This document shows positions 1 to 8,541 of a stretch of 64,000 nucleotides of DNA, piece by piece (position 1 is the stretch's first letter; every line of letters starts with the position of its first letter). Source of the DNA: Streptomyces cylindrosporus (lineage in GTDB: Bacteria; Actinomycetota; Actinomycetes; Streptomycetales; Streptomycetaceae); assembly GCF_022698165.1 (NCBI RefSeq), contig NZ_JALDAY010000010.1, positions 372,001 through 436,000 on the forward strand, read 5' to 3'. The translations under genes and the position numbers were made by a program. The notes under the pieces were generated by a model. It saw nothing but the letters and a program-made list of their open reading frames with translations. It made no database searches and was not told the DNA's origin.

Positions 1-1005
1 AGCCGCGGTCGGTGAGGCCGGCCGGGCCGACGATCCGCACGCCCGGGACCTCGCCGAGCAGCTCCAGCGCACGGGCGGTGAGCCGCTCCTCGTACGCCGC
101 CACCTCCGCCATGCCCAGCGCCTCCAGGTACTCCACGGCCGCCGCGAGCCCCACCGCCTGGGACGTCATCGGCACGCCCGCCTCGAAGCGCTGCGGCGGC
201 GGCAGGAAGGTGGTGCGGTCCATCTCGACGACCTCGATCATCGAGCCGCCGGTGAGGAACGGCGGGAGATCCGCGAGGAGTTCACGCCTGCCCCACAGCA
301 CGCCGACGCCGTTCGGGCCGAGCATCTTGTGGCCGGAGAAGGCGAGGAAGTCCGCGCCGAGTTCGCGCACGTCGACCGGGCGGTGGGGGACCGACTGGGC
401 GCCGTCGACCACGACCAGGGTGCCGAACTCGTGGGCCCGGTCGGCGAGTTCGCGCACCGGGTTGAGGGTGCCGAGGACGTTCGACTGGTGCGTGACGGCC
501 AGCACCTTGGTGCGCTCGTCGAGGAGTTCGTCGATCCGGGTCAGGTCGAGGCGGCCGTCGTCTGTCAGGCCGAACCAGTCCAGCGTCGCGCCGGTGCGCT
601 CGGCCAGCTGCTGCCAGGGCACCAGGTTGGCGTGGTGCTCCATCTGCGTGACCACGATCCGGTCGCCGGGGCCGAGCCGGCGGGCGTTGCCCAGCGCGTA
701 GGCGACGAGGTTGATGCCCTCGGTGGTGTTCCTGGTGAAGACGATCTCGTCGGCCGACGCCCCCACGAACCGGGCCACCGTCCCCCGGGCACCCTCGTAC
801 GCCTCCGTGGCCTCCCCGGCCAGCTGGTGCGCGCCGCGGTGCACGGCCGCGTTGTGCGTGAGGTAGAAGTCCCGCTCCGCGTCGAGCACCTGGAGCGGCT
901 TCTGGGTGGTGGCGCCGGAGTCCAGGTAGACGAGCCGGGCGCCGCTGTCCACCGTCCGCTCCAGGATCGGAAAGTCCCTGCGCAGCACGTCCACGTCGAA
1001 GCCCA
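1..1005 (-). CDS. Cysteine desulfurase-like class V aminotransferase (3' end outside window)
   Basis: PLP-dependent enzyme of aminotransferase class V, most like SufS-type cysteine desulfurases, which take sulfur from L-cysteine for Fe-S cluster assembly. Visible motifs are the N-terminal YLDSGATTQKP segment, the NTTEGINLVA stretch, MEHHANLVPW, the VVVDGAQSVPH cofactor aspartate and the SGHKMLGPNG lysine that would bind PLP. The GTG start is preceded by AGAGGTGG with good spacing. The C-terminal third, including the loop that would carry the catalytic cysteine, lies beyond the window, so desulfurase versus selenocysteine lyase or another class V activity cannot be decided. No suf genes are adjacent. 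The next gene is divergent. Confidence 0.8.
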
Positions 1006-1095
1006 CGGCTCGCCACCTCTCACGGTTTCCATGTCTGTTTGCCGTGAGGAACGCTAGGCCTCCTCACGGAGAATCGCAAGCATTACCATGAGGCC

Positions 1096-1683
1096 GTGGA
1101 TGACGAGGCCCCTGTCTACCTGTCCCAGCTCCAGGTCCCCGGCGAGGAGCTCTATCTCTCGCTGGCCCTGGTCAACACGCGCTTCGCGCTCGGCCATCGC
1201 AAGGTCGACCTGCTGGAGGACACCGAGGCCGGACACCTGTGGCTCGTCCGGCATGAGCTGCTGCCCGACCGGGTGACCCTGAACGGCCGCCAGTTCGGCA
1301 GGCTCCTCGGCCTCCGCGAGGCGCTCCGCGCCCTCTTCAAGGCGTACGGCGCCCATGAGCGCCCGGCGGCCGGACACCTCGCCACCCTGAACGCGGCGCT
1401 CGCGGCGGCCCCCTCCACCCCGCGCCTCGCCTGGACCGCGGACGGCCCGCACCGCGCCGACGAACCCGACGCCGGCAACCCGGCCGCCGCCGCGCTCTCC
1501 CTTCTCGCCGAGGACGCCACCGACCTGCTGACCGGCGCCGAGGCCGCGCAGCTCGCCGAGTGCGAGGCCCAGGGCTGCGACCGCTGGTTCCTGCGCTCGC
1601 ACGGCGCCCGGCGCTGGTGCACGACCAAGTGCGGCAACCGGGTGCGGGCGGCACGGGCCTACGCGGCCCGGAAAACGCGGTGA
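1096..1683 (+). CDS. CGNR zinc-finger protein with ABATE domain
   Basis: A 195-residue protein with the two-part architecture of the ABATE/CGNR family: an alpha-helical N-terminal domain (about residues 15-145) and a C-terminal zinc finger with Cys156, Cys161, Cys175 and Cys179, ending in the family signature CGNR at 179-182. Members are thought to be DNA-binding, possibly stress or metabolite-responsive regulators. The ligand and targets cannot be read from sequence. I use the GTG start because the ATG 8 nt upstream is in another frame. There is no clear ribosome binding site, so the mRNA may be leaderless. It is divergent from the desulfurase-like gene, with about 90 nt between them. Confidence 0.8.
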   Translation: MDDEAPVYLSQLQVPGEELYLSLALVNTRFALGHRKVDLLEDTEAGHLWLVRHELLPDRVTLNGRQFGRLLGLREALRALFKAYGAHERPAAGHLATLNAALAAAPSTPRLAWTADGPHRADEPDAGNPAAAALSLLAEDATDLLTGAEAAQLAECEAQGCDRWFLRSHGARRWCTTKCGNRVRAARAYAARKTR

Positions 1684-1858
1684 ATTCACCGGCAAATAAG
1701 GTGCCGGGATATTTCTGTTTCCCGGCCGTTAACCAAGTCATTGAATATCTGCTCCGCTATTCGGAACTAACCTTGCCACTTCCTGTGAGAGGGGCAACCA
1801 AAGGGAAAGTCGATCCGTCTAACTCCGCGAATCAATAACCTTCGGGGAGTACCAAGGA
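1684..1858. other. AT-richer intergenic leader before the YfhO-like gene
   Basis: These 175 nt are visibly richer in A/T than the flanking genes. They end in TTCGGGGAG followed by AAGGA directly before the ATG, so two Shine-Dalgarno-like stretches are present. A transcription start for the glycosylation module probably lies here. I see no clean terminator hairpin for the CGNR gene. Confidence 0.4.
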
Positions 1859-4800
1859 ATGGATCGCTCGACCCTGTCCAAAGCCGTTTCGAGCGGCCAT
1901 TTCTCACCGAAGAGGGCTGCCGCCGTGCTCGCCGCGGTGCTCACCGGCGCCGTGTTCTGCGCCGCGGACGCCCTCGCCGGCAGCTACCCCTTCGGATCCC
2001 GTACCCGCGACGTCAACGACCTGGGCAACCAGTACGTACCCTTCCACGCCCACCTGTGGGACCTGCTGCACGGCCGGGCGCACGGCGGCCTGTTCGTCAA
2101 CTGGCAGTCCGGCTTCGGCTCCAGCTTCCTGCCCGACGTGGGCACCTACCTCGGCAGCCCGTTCGCCCTGCTCGTCGGCGTCTTCCCGCGCGACGAGATC
2201 GACCTCGCGGTGTACGTCATCACGGTGCTGAAGACGGCGTCGGCCGGTGCCGCCATGGCCTGGCTGCTGCTCGTCCTGCGCCGTGGCCGCTGGTGGGGAG
2301 CGGGCCTGCTCGGCACGTCGTACGCGCTCTGCGGCTGGAGCCTCGCCGTCGCCTCGTACAACCCGATGTGGCTCGACGGGCTGCTCGCCCTGCCGCTGCT
2401 GTGCCTGGTCGGCGAGTGGACGCTGCGACGGCGGCGCCCGCTGCTCGGCGTGCTGATCGTGGCCCTCGCCTGGATCGCCAACTTCTACACGGCCTACATG
2501 GCCACGCTCGCCGCCGGCCTGGTGCTGCTGCTCCGGCTGTGGCTCTCCGGCCTCTCCAATCGGCAGCGGCTGCGCACCGCGGGCCGCGCCGCGCTGACCG
2601 TCGCCCTGGGCGTGGGCCTCGCCGCGCCGCTCGTGACGGTCGTGTACTTCGGCACCAAGCACGCGTATCCCGGCCGGGTCGTGGACTTCAGGCCGGTCCC
2701 GACCGAGGATCTGCTCGCCCGGCTGCTGCCGACGACGTACAGCTTCGGCAGTCCGGCCGTCTACGCCGGCACCGCGGCCCTCCTGCTCGCCCTCGCCCTG
2801 CCCTTCCACCGGGCGGTCCCGCGCCGGACGCGCGTCGGCTGGACGGTACTGGTCGCCGCGGTGGCGCTGTCGCTCCAGTGGGGCCCGACCCACCTGGTCT
2901 GGCACGCCTTCGCCACGCCCCAGGGCAGCCCGTACCGCCAGGCGTTCGTCCTGTGCGGCCTGCTGGTGATCGCCGCCTGGCAGTCCCTCTCGTACGGCCC
3001 ACCCGACCTGCGCGCACTGGGCGCGGCGGGCGCGCTGCTGACGCTCATCGCGGCAGCGGCGAGCCGCAGCGCGCTGGTGCACCACGTGACGTGGGCGGTG
3101 TTCGGGCTCGCGGTGGTGGGCGCGGCGGGCGGGCTGGCGTTGCTGCGACACGCGACGGCTGAAGGCGCCGCGAGCGCCGGCCAGGTCACGGACGTCGGCC
3201 ACGTCACGGACGTCGGCCGCACGCCGGGCGGCGAACGGCGGCTCGAAGCCGGGCCGCGCTTCGACGCCGGGCCGCGCTTCGAGGGTGCGCCGCGCTTCGA
3301 CGGTGAGTTGCGCTCGGGCGCCGAGACGCGCCTCGATGGTGAGCCGCGCTCGGACTCCGGACCCAGCCTCGATGGTGAGGCGTGCTCGGGCGCCGGGCTT
3401 CGCTCCGATGGTGGGGCGCGCTCCGGCTCCGGGCTCCGCTCCGACGGTGAGCCGCGCTCGGGCTCCGGGCTCCGCTCCGACGGTGAGGCGTGCTCGGGTT
3501 CCGGGCTGCGCTTCGACGGTGAGGTGTGCTCGGACTCCGGGCCCAACCCCGACGGGGAGCCGCGCTCAGTCTCCGGGCTCAGCCCCGACGGTGAAGCCCG
3601 CTCGGGTGCCCGGCCCCGCTCCGACAGCAGCCCCACCCCCGCGCGCCGTCGTCGCACCGTCCTCGTCGGCCTCGCCCTGCTTCTCCTGTTCGGTGGGCAG
3701 TTCGGTGAGGCCATGGCCACCTCCGCGCAGGCCAGTCGGCTGCGGCTGGACCACATGGACGACTACGCGCCCTGGGGCGAGCGGCAGCAGGAGCAGGCCG
3801 ACGTGATCGCGCGGGCCGACGGGTGGCCGCGGTACCGGACCGACCCGGGGCGTGAGCAGACCGTCGCCAACGACCCCATGGTGGTCGGCGGCGAGGGCGC
3901 CCAGTACTACAGCAGCCTCACCTCGGACGTCCTCAGCCGCACGCTCAGTGCCCTCGGCGGCGGCTGGACCTCCCGCGGCCGCAGCCTGCAGAGCCTCGAC
4001 AACCCCGTCACCGACGCCGTCTTCTCCATCGGCGCCCGCGTGCACTCCCCGCCGGACCCGCACCAGAACTGGTTCGCCCAGGACGGCAGCCGCCCGACGG
4101 TGACCCGGCAGGACGTGCCGCCCCTGGTGACGGTACGACCGTCCACCGCGACCCCCTCCCGCTGGGGCCCGTCGCCGTACCGGAACCAGGAACTCCTGCT
4201 CGGCGCCCGCGTCTACACCGTCCCCCGCATCACGATCCGCACCGGCACCGGCAAGCCCCCGACCGCGGGCAACGCCGCGCACCCCGGGCTGCTCGTCCCC
4301 GCTGGCACCGGGAAGCCGACCATCACCGCCACCTGCCCGGCCGGCAACGAGGTCTACCTCTGGGCCCCGCACTTCTCCGGCACCGCGCGGACCGCCGACG
4401 GCGCGACCGGGCGGTTCCGCTCCGACGCCCTCGTCACCAAGATCGCCGCGATGCAGCGCCTCGGCACGGTCCCGCCCTCCGGCAAGCTCCGGATCGAACT
4501 CACCCCGAACCGCGACAGCCGTGTCCCGCAGGGCGCCGTCGGCTGCCTCGACACCGCCAGGCTGCACACCGCCGTCGAGCACCTCAAGGCCACCGGCGCC
4601 ACCCGGGTCTCCGTCGACGACGCCACCGTCAAGGCCCAACTCCCCGCGGGCAGCAAGGGAGTCGCCGTGATCGCCGCCCCGCGTATCGCGGGCTGGCGCT
4701 GCGCCGCGGGCGACGCCACCGCCGTACCGGCAAAGGCGTACCACGGCCTGATCGCCGTCCCCCTCGACGGCTCGGCGAACAGCCTGACCTGCACCTTCCA

Positions 4801-4963
4801 CCCGCCCGGGCTGCGGCTCGGCGCGACCGTCGGGGGCGCCTCGCTGCTGACCCTCGGCCTGCTCGGCGTCCTCACCGCCGTACGCCGCCGACGCACGCCG
4901 CACGCGCCGGCACCCACGACCACACCCGCCCGACCGCTCGAGCGCGTGACCGGCGCTCGCTGA
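1859..4963 (+). CDS. YfhO-family polytopic membrane protein, probable GT-C glycosyltransferase
   Basis: A 1034-residue membrane protein with about ten or more hydrophobic segments between residues 20 and 440, a last segment near the C-terminus (GGASLLTLGLLGVLTAV) and a large extracytoplasmic region after residue 610. The N-terminal loop has the acidic DVNDLGNQYVPFHAHLW motif typical of YfhO/GT-C proteins, which transfer sugars from polyprenyl-phosphate carriers to exported acceptors. Immediately downstream are a GT2 polyprenyl-phosphate glycosyltransferase and a GtrA flippase, the usual partners of YfhO in lipoteichoic acid glycosylation of Firmicutes. Residues about 440-600 are a low-complexity insert encoded by a 36-bp tandem repeat, unlike anything in the family as I know it. 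The start follows GGGGAG by 10 nt. The acceptor is unknown. Confidence 0.8.
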   Translation: MDRSTLSKAVSSGHFSPKRAAAVLAAVLTGAVFCAADALAGSYPFGSRTRDVNDLGNQYVPFHAHLWDLLHGRAHGGLFVNWQSGFGSSFLPDVGTYLGSPFALLVGVFPRDEIDLAVYVITVLKTASAGAAMAWLLLVLRRGRWWGAGLLGTSYALCGWSLAVASYNPMWLDGLLALPLLCLVGEWTLRRRRPLLGVLIVALAWIANFYTAYMATLAAGLVLLLRLWLSGLSNRQRLRTAGRAALTVALGVGLAAPLVTVVYFGTKHAYPGRVVDFRPVPTEDLLARLLPTTYSFGSPAVYAGTAALLLALALPFHRAVPRRTRVGWTVLVAAVALSLQWGPTHLVWHAFATPQGSPYRQAFVLCGLLVIAAWQSLSYGPPDLRALGAAGALLTLIAAAASRSALVHHVTWAVFGLAVVGAAGGLALLRHATAEGAASAGQVTDVGHVTDVGRTPGGERRLEAGPRFDAGPRFEGAPRFDGELRSGAETRLDGEPRSDSGPSLDGEACSGAGLRSDGGARSGSGLRSDGEPRSGSGLRSDGEACSGSGLRFDGEVCSDSGPNPDGEPRSVSGLSPDGEARSGARPRSDSSPTPARRRRTVLVGLALLLLFGGQFGEAMATSAQASRLRLDHMDDYAPWGERQQEQADVIARADGWPRYRTDPGREQTVANDPMVVGGEGAQYYSSLTSDVLSRTLSALGGGWTSRGRSLQSLDNPVTDAVFSIGARVHSPPDPHQNWFAQDGSRPTVTRQDVPPLVTVRPSTATPSRWGPSPYRNQELLLGARVYTVPRITIRTGTGKPPTAGNAAHPGLLVPAGTGKPTITATCPAGNEVYLWAPHFSGTARTADGATGRFRSDALVTKIAAMQRLGTVPPSGKLRIELTPNRDSRVPQGAVGCLDTARLHTAVEHLKATGATRVSVDDATVKAQLPAGSKGVAVIAAPRIAGWRCAAGDATAVPAKAYHGLIAVPLDGSANSLTCTFHPPGLRLGATVGGASLLTLGLLGVLTAVRRRRTPHAPAPTTTPARPLERVTGAR
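3281..3616 (+). repeat. 36-bp coding minisatellite (about 9 copies)
   Basis: The GA(C/T)GGTGAG-type core recurs at 3299, 3335, 3371, 3407, 3443, 3479, 3515, 3551 and 3587, an exact 36-bp register with no frameshift. Each unit encodes 12 residues of the form GLRSDGEPRSGS. Just upstream (about 3243-3300) an 18-bp unit GCCGCGCTTCGA plus six bases is repeated three times, suggesting the 36-bp unit arose by doubling an 18-bp one. Copies differ by substitutions only. The peptide is hydrophilic, probably disordered, and joins the membrane domain to the C-terminal extracytoplasmic part of the YfhO-like protein. Confidence 0.9.
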
Positions 4964-4985
4964 ACCCGTGCCCCAGGGGGAAACC

Positions 4986-5936
4986 ATGCTCATATCGATC
5001 GTCGCGCCCTGTTACAACGAGGAAGAAGTCCTCGAAAGCTTCCACGACGAGGTCCAGAAGGTCGCGGAGGAACTCCTTCCGCTCGGCCACGACATGGAGT
5101 TCGTGTACATCGACGACGGCAGCCGCGACCGCACCCTGCACGTGCTGCAGCGCCTCGCCGACCTCGACGCGCGCGTGCGGTACGTGTCCTTCAGCCGCAA
5201 CTTCGGCAAGGAGGCGGCGCTCCTCGCCGGTCTGCGGAACGCCTCCGGCGACTCCGTGATTGTCATGGACGCCGACCTCCAGCACCCGCCGGAGCTGATC
5301 AAGCGCATGGTGGAGCTGCGCGCGCAGGGCCACGACCAGGTCATCGCCCGCCGCACCAGGACCGGCGACGGCATGGCCCGCACCCTCACCGCCCGCCTCT
5401 ACTACCGGCTCGTCAACCGCCTGGTCGACGTCGAACTCGTCGACGGCGTGGGCGACTTCCGCCTGATGTCCCGCCGTGTGGTGGACGCGGTCCTCGACCT
5501 CACCGAGTACAACCGCTTTTCCAAGGGCCTGTTCGCCTGGGTCGGCTTCCCCAGCACGACCTTCGAGTACGAGAACGCCGTGCGCGAGGCCGGCCGCAGC
5601 TCCTGGACCTTCAAGGGGCTGCTCAACTACGGCCTCGACGGCCTCATCTCCTTCAACAACCGCCCGCTGCGCGCCGCCCTCTACCTGGGCATGGGCCTGC
5701 TGACGGTCGCCGGCCTCTACACCGCCTGGATCGTGGGCGCCGCCCTCGTCAACGGCGTCCAGACACCCGGCTACGTCACCATCATCACGGCCGTCACCGG
5801 TGTCGCCGGGGTCCAGATGGTCATGCTGGGCGTCATAGGCGAGTACACCGGCCGGATCTACTACGAGGTGAAGGGCCGCCCGCACTTCCTGGTGAAGGCC
5901 AGCAACGTGAAGCGAGCGAAGGATCTCATCCAGTGA
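4986..5936 (+). CDS. GT2-family glycosyltransferase (GtrB/DPM1-like)
   Basis: A 316-residue GT-A fold enzyme predicted to transfer a nucleotide-activated sugar to polyprenyl phosphate on the cytoplasmic face. Motifs are APCYNEEE at the N-terminus, VYIDDGSRDRT, the metal-binding MDADLQHP, and the GDFRLMSRR acceptor motif. Two transmembrane helices follow (about residues 230-290), as in GtrB/CsbB/ArnC proteins. The ATG is chosen over an in-frame GTG 18 nt upstream because AGGGGG lies 7 nt before the ATG. It sits between the YfhO-like gene and gtrA with almost no spacing, so the three are probably one operon and one pathway. The sugar is not predictable. Confidence 0.88.
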   Translation: MLISIVAPCYNEEEVLESFHDEVQKVAEELLPLGHDMEFVYIDDGSRDRTLHVLQRLADLDARVRYVSFSRNFGKEAALLAGLRNASGDSVIVMDADLQHPPELIKRMVELRAQGHDQVIARRTRTGDGMARTLTARLYYRLVNRLVDVELVDGVGDFRLMSRRVVDAVLDLTEYNRFSKGLFAWVGFPSTTFEYENAVREAGRSSWTFKGLLNYGLDGLISFNNRPLRAALYLGMGLLTVAGLYTAWIVGAALVNGVQTPGYVTIITAVTGVAGVQMVMLGVIGEYTGRIYYEVKGRPHFLVKASNVKRAKDLIQ

Positions 5937-6319
5937 TGACGCGGCAGATGCTCACCTTCGCCGCCATCGGCGTCCTGAACACGGGCACCTACTACGCGCC
6001 CTATCTGCTGTTCCTGCCGCACATGCCGTACCTGGCCGCGCATATTCTCGCCACCTTCATCAGCATGACCGGTTCCTTTTTCCTCAATGCGCGGTTCACC
6101 TACCGGACCCGTCCGACCCTGCGGAAATTCCTGCTGTTCCCGCTCACGAACGCGGCCAATTTCGTGATCACCACGACGGGTGTCTACGTCCTCGTCGACC
6201 TCCTCCACTTCAGCAGCCGCCTCTCCCCGCTGCTCGCCTCCCTGGGTGCCATCCCGGTGACCTTCGTCGTCTCCCGCTGGATCATGCTCCCCAAGGCCGA
6301 GACCGCCGGGATTGCATAA
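5936..6319 (+). CDS. GtrA-like polyprenyl-phosphate-sugar flippase
   Basis: A 127-residue protein with four hydrophobic segments and the GtrA signature features: FAAIGVLNTGTYY at the N-terminus, GSFFLNARFTYR in the middle and SRWIM near the end. GtrA proteins help move polyprenyl-phosphate sugars across the membrane to an outer-face transferase. The start overlaps the stop of the GT2 gene (GTGATGA; GTG at 5933 or ATG at 5936), so translation is coupled. Its TAA stop lies within the -35 element of the argC promoter. Confidence 0.85.
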   Translation: MTRQMLTFAAIGVLNTGTYYAPYLLFLPHMPYLAAHILATFISMTGSFFLNARFTYRTRPTLRKFLLFPLTNAANFVITTTGVYVLVDLLHFSSRLSPLLASLGAIPVTFVVSRWIMLPKAETAGIA

Positions 6320-6340
6320 ACATGCAGCGTTACGTATAGT
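6311..6340 (+). promoter_or_regulatory. argC promoter with ARG-box-like palindrome
   Basis: A -35 element TTGCAT (6312-6317), 17-bp spacer and -10 element TATAGT (6335-6340) precede argC. The inverted repeat TGCAT AAAC ATGCA (6313-6326) overlaps the -35 box and spacer, where bound ArgR would block RNA polymerase. ArgR operators of streptomycetes are known to contain TGCAT-type half-sites. The assignment is inference from the motif plus the argR gene at the operon end. Confidence 0.65.
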
Positions 6341-6364
6341 CGTGCCGTCCAGGAGGAGGATGAC

Positions 6365-7393
6365 ATGGCGGTACGTGCGGCGGTGGCCGGAGCGAGCGGA
6401 TACGCGGGCGGAGAGCTACTGCGCCTGCTCCTCGCGCACCCCGAGGTCGAGATCGGCGCCCTGACCGGCAACTCCAACGCCGGCCAGCGGCTCGGCGCGC
6501 TCCAGCCGCACCTGCTGCCGCTGGCCGACCGGACACTCCAGGAGACCACCCCCGAGGTCCTCGCCGGTCACGACGTCGTCTTCCTCGCCCTGCCCCACGG
6601 CCAGTCCGCCGCCGTAGCCGAGCAGCTCGGCCCGGACGTCCTGGTCGTCGACATGGGCGCCGACTTCCGGCTCGAGGACCCGGCCGACTGGGAGAGGTTC
6701 TACGGCTCCGCGCACGCCGGGACCTGGCCCTACGGCCTCCCCGAACTGCCGGGCGCCCGCGCCGCGCTGGAGGGGTCCAAGCGCATCGCGGTGCCCGGTT
6801 GCTACCCCACCGCCGCCTCGCTGGCCCTCTTCCCGGCCTACGCGGCCGGTCTCGCCGAGAACGAGGCGGTGATCGTCGCCGCCTCCGGCACCTCCGGCGC
6901 GGGCAAGGCGCCCAAGCCGCACCTGCTCGGCTCCGAGGTCATGGGCTCCATGTCGCCGTACGGCGTCGGCGGCGGCCACCGGCACACGCCCGAGATCATC
7001 CAGAACCTCAGCGCGGCGGCGGGGGAGCGGGTGTCCGTCTCCTTCACGCCGACCCTCGCGCCGATGGCCCGCGGCATCCTCGCCACGTGCAGCGCGAAGG
7101 CCGTCGCGGGAGTGACCGGGGAGTCCGTCCGGGCCGCCTACGAGAAGGCCTACGCCGACGAGCCCTTCGTCCACCTGCTGCCCGAGGGCCAGTGGCCCGC
7201 GACGGCGTCCGTCTACGGTTCCAACGCCGTTCAGGTGCAGGTCGCGTACGACGAGGCGGCGGGCCGCATCATCGCGATCAGCGCCATCGACAACCTCACC
7301 AAGGGCACCGCGGGCGGTGCCGTCCAGAGCATGAACCTCGCCCTCGGACTGGACGAGTCCACCGGGCTGACGACGATCGGAGTTGCGCCGTGA
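6365..7393 (+). CDS. argC: N-acetyl-gamma-glutamyl-phosphate reductase
   Basis: Third step of arginine biosynthesis: NADPH-dependent reduction of N-acetylglutamyl phosphate to the semialdehyde. The 342-residue protein has the nucleotide-binding GASGYAGGELLRLL near the N-terminus, the catalytic cysteine C146 in VPGCYPTAA, and the conserved GVGGGHRHTPE segment. ATG follows AGGAGG at 7-nt spacing. It is first gene of argCJBDR and its stop overlaps the argJ start (GTGA). The operator-like palindrome upstream suggests arginine repression through ArgR. Confidence 0.96.
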   Translation: MAVRAAVAGASGYAGGELLRLLLAHPEVEIGALTGNSNAGQRLGALQPHLLPLADRTLQETTPEVLAGHDVVFLALPHGQSAAVAEQLGPDVLVVDMGADFRLEDPADWERFYGSAHAGTWPYGLPELPGARAALEGSKRIAVPGCYPTAASLALFPAYAAGLAENEAVIVAASGTSGAGKAPKPHLLGSEVMGSMSPYGVGGGHRHTPEIIQNLSAAAGERVSVSFTPTLAPMARGILATCSAKAVAGVTGESVRAAYEKAYADEPFVHLLPEGQWPATASVYGSNAVQVQVAYDEAAGRIIAISAIDNLTKGTAGGAVQSMNLALGLDESTGLTTIGVAP

Positions 7394-8541
7394 GCGTGAC
7401 GGCAGCAAAGGGATTCACGGCCGCGGGCATCGCCGCCGGGATCAAGGAGAACGGCAACCCGGACCTGGCCCTCGTGGTCAACGACGGGCCCCGCCGCGCC
7501 GCCGCCGGTGTCTTCACCTCCAACCGTGTGAAGGCCGCGCCGGTGCTCTGGTCCGAGCAGGTGCTCAAGGGCGGCCAGGTGTCGGCCGTCGTCCTCAACT
7601 CCGGTGGCGCCAACGCCTGTACGGGCCCCAAGGGGTTCCAGGACACCCACGCGACCGCCGAGAAGGTCGCCGAGGTGCTCGGCCGCGGCGCGATCGAGGT
7701 CGCCGTCTGCTCCACCGGCCTCATCGGCGTGCTGCTCCCGATGGACAAGCTGCTCCCAGGAGTCGAGACGGCAGCCGCCCAGCTCTCCGAGCACGGCGGC
7801 GAGAAGGCCGCCATCGCCATCAAGACCACGGACACCGTCCACAAGACGTCCGTCGTCACCAAGGACGGCTGGACCGTCGGCGGCATGGCGAAGGGCGCGG
7901 GCATGCTCGCCCCCGGCCTCGCCACCATGCTGGTCGTCCTCACCACGGACGCGGCCCTCGAAAGCGACGTACTGGACAAGGCACTTCGGGCCGCGACCCG
8001 CACCACCTTCGACCGCATCGACTCCGACGGCTGCATGTCCACCAACGACACCGTGCTGCTGCTCGCCTCCGGCGCCGCCGAAGTCACCCCGGAGTACGAG
8101 GAGTTCGCGGAGGCGGTACGGCAGGTCTGCGACGACCTCGGCCAGCAGCTGATCCGCGACGCCGAGGGCGCCAGCAAGGACATCAAGGTCGAGGTGGTCA
8201 ACGCCGCTTCCGAGGACGACGCCGTCGAGGTGGGCCGGTCCATCGCCCGCAACAACCTCCTCAAGTGCGCCATCCACGGCGAGGACCCCAACTGGGGCCG
8301 GGTGCTGAGCGCGATCGGCACCACCAAGGCCGCCTTCGAGCCGGATCAGCTCAACGTCGCCATCAACGGCGTCTGGGTCTGCAAGAACGGCGGCGTGGGC
8401 GAGGACCGCGAGAAGGTCGACATGCGCTACCGCGAGGTGCACATCGTCGCCGACCTGGCCGCCGGCTCCGAGACCGCCACCATCTGGACCAACGACCTCA
8501 CCGCCGACTACGTCCACGAGAACAGCGCCTATTCATCATGA
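7390..8541 (+). CDS. argJ: Ornithine acetyltransferase / N-acetylglutamate synthase
   Basis: Recycles the acetyl group from N-acetylornithine to glutamate, and in bifunctional forms also makes N-acetylglutamate from acetyl-CoA. The 383-residue precursor contains KGAGMLAPGLATML, the self-cleavage site where Thr179 becomes the N-terminal nucleophile of the beta chain. NEDPNWGR-like residues (HGEDPNWGRVLSAIG) near the C-terminus are also conserved. GTG start overlaps argC by 4 nt and the stop overlaps argB by 4 nt, so translation is coupled. Whether it is mono- or bifunctional cannot be told from sequence. Confidence 0.96.
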   Translation: MSVTAAKGFTAAGIAAGIKENGNPDLALVVNDGPRRAAAGVFTSNRVKAAPVLWSEQVLKGGQVSAVVLNSGGANACTGPKGFQDTHATAEKVAEVLGRGAIEVAVCSTGLIGVLLPMDKLLPGVETAAAQLSEHGGEKAAIAIKTTDTVHKTSVVTKDGWTVGGMAKGAGMLAPGLATMLVVLTTDAALESDVLDKALRAATRTTFDRIDSDGCMSTNDTVLLLASGAAEVTPEYEEFAEAVRQVCDDLGQQLIRDAEGASKDIKVEVVNAASEDDAVEVGRSIARNNLLKCAIHGEDPNWGRVLSAIGTTKAAFEPDQLNVAINGVWVCKNGGVGEDREKVDMRYREVHIVADLAAGSETATIWTNDLTADYVHENSAYSS

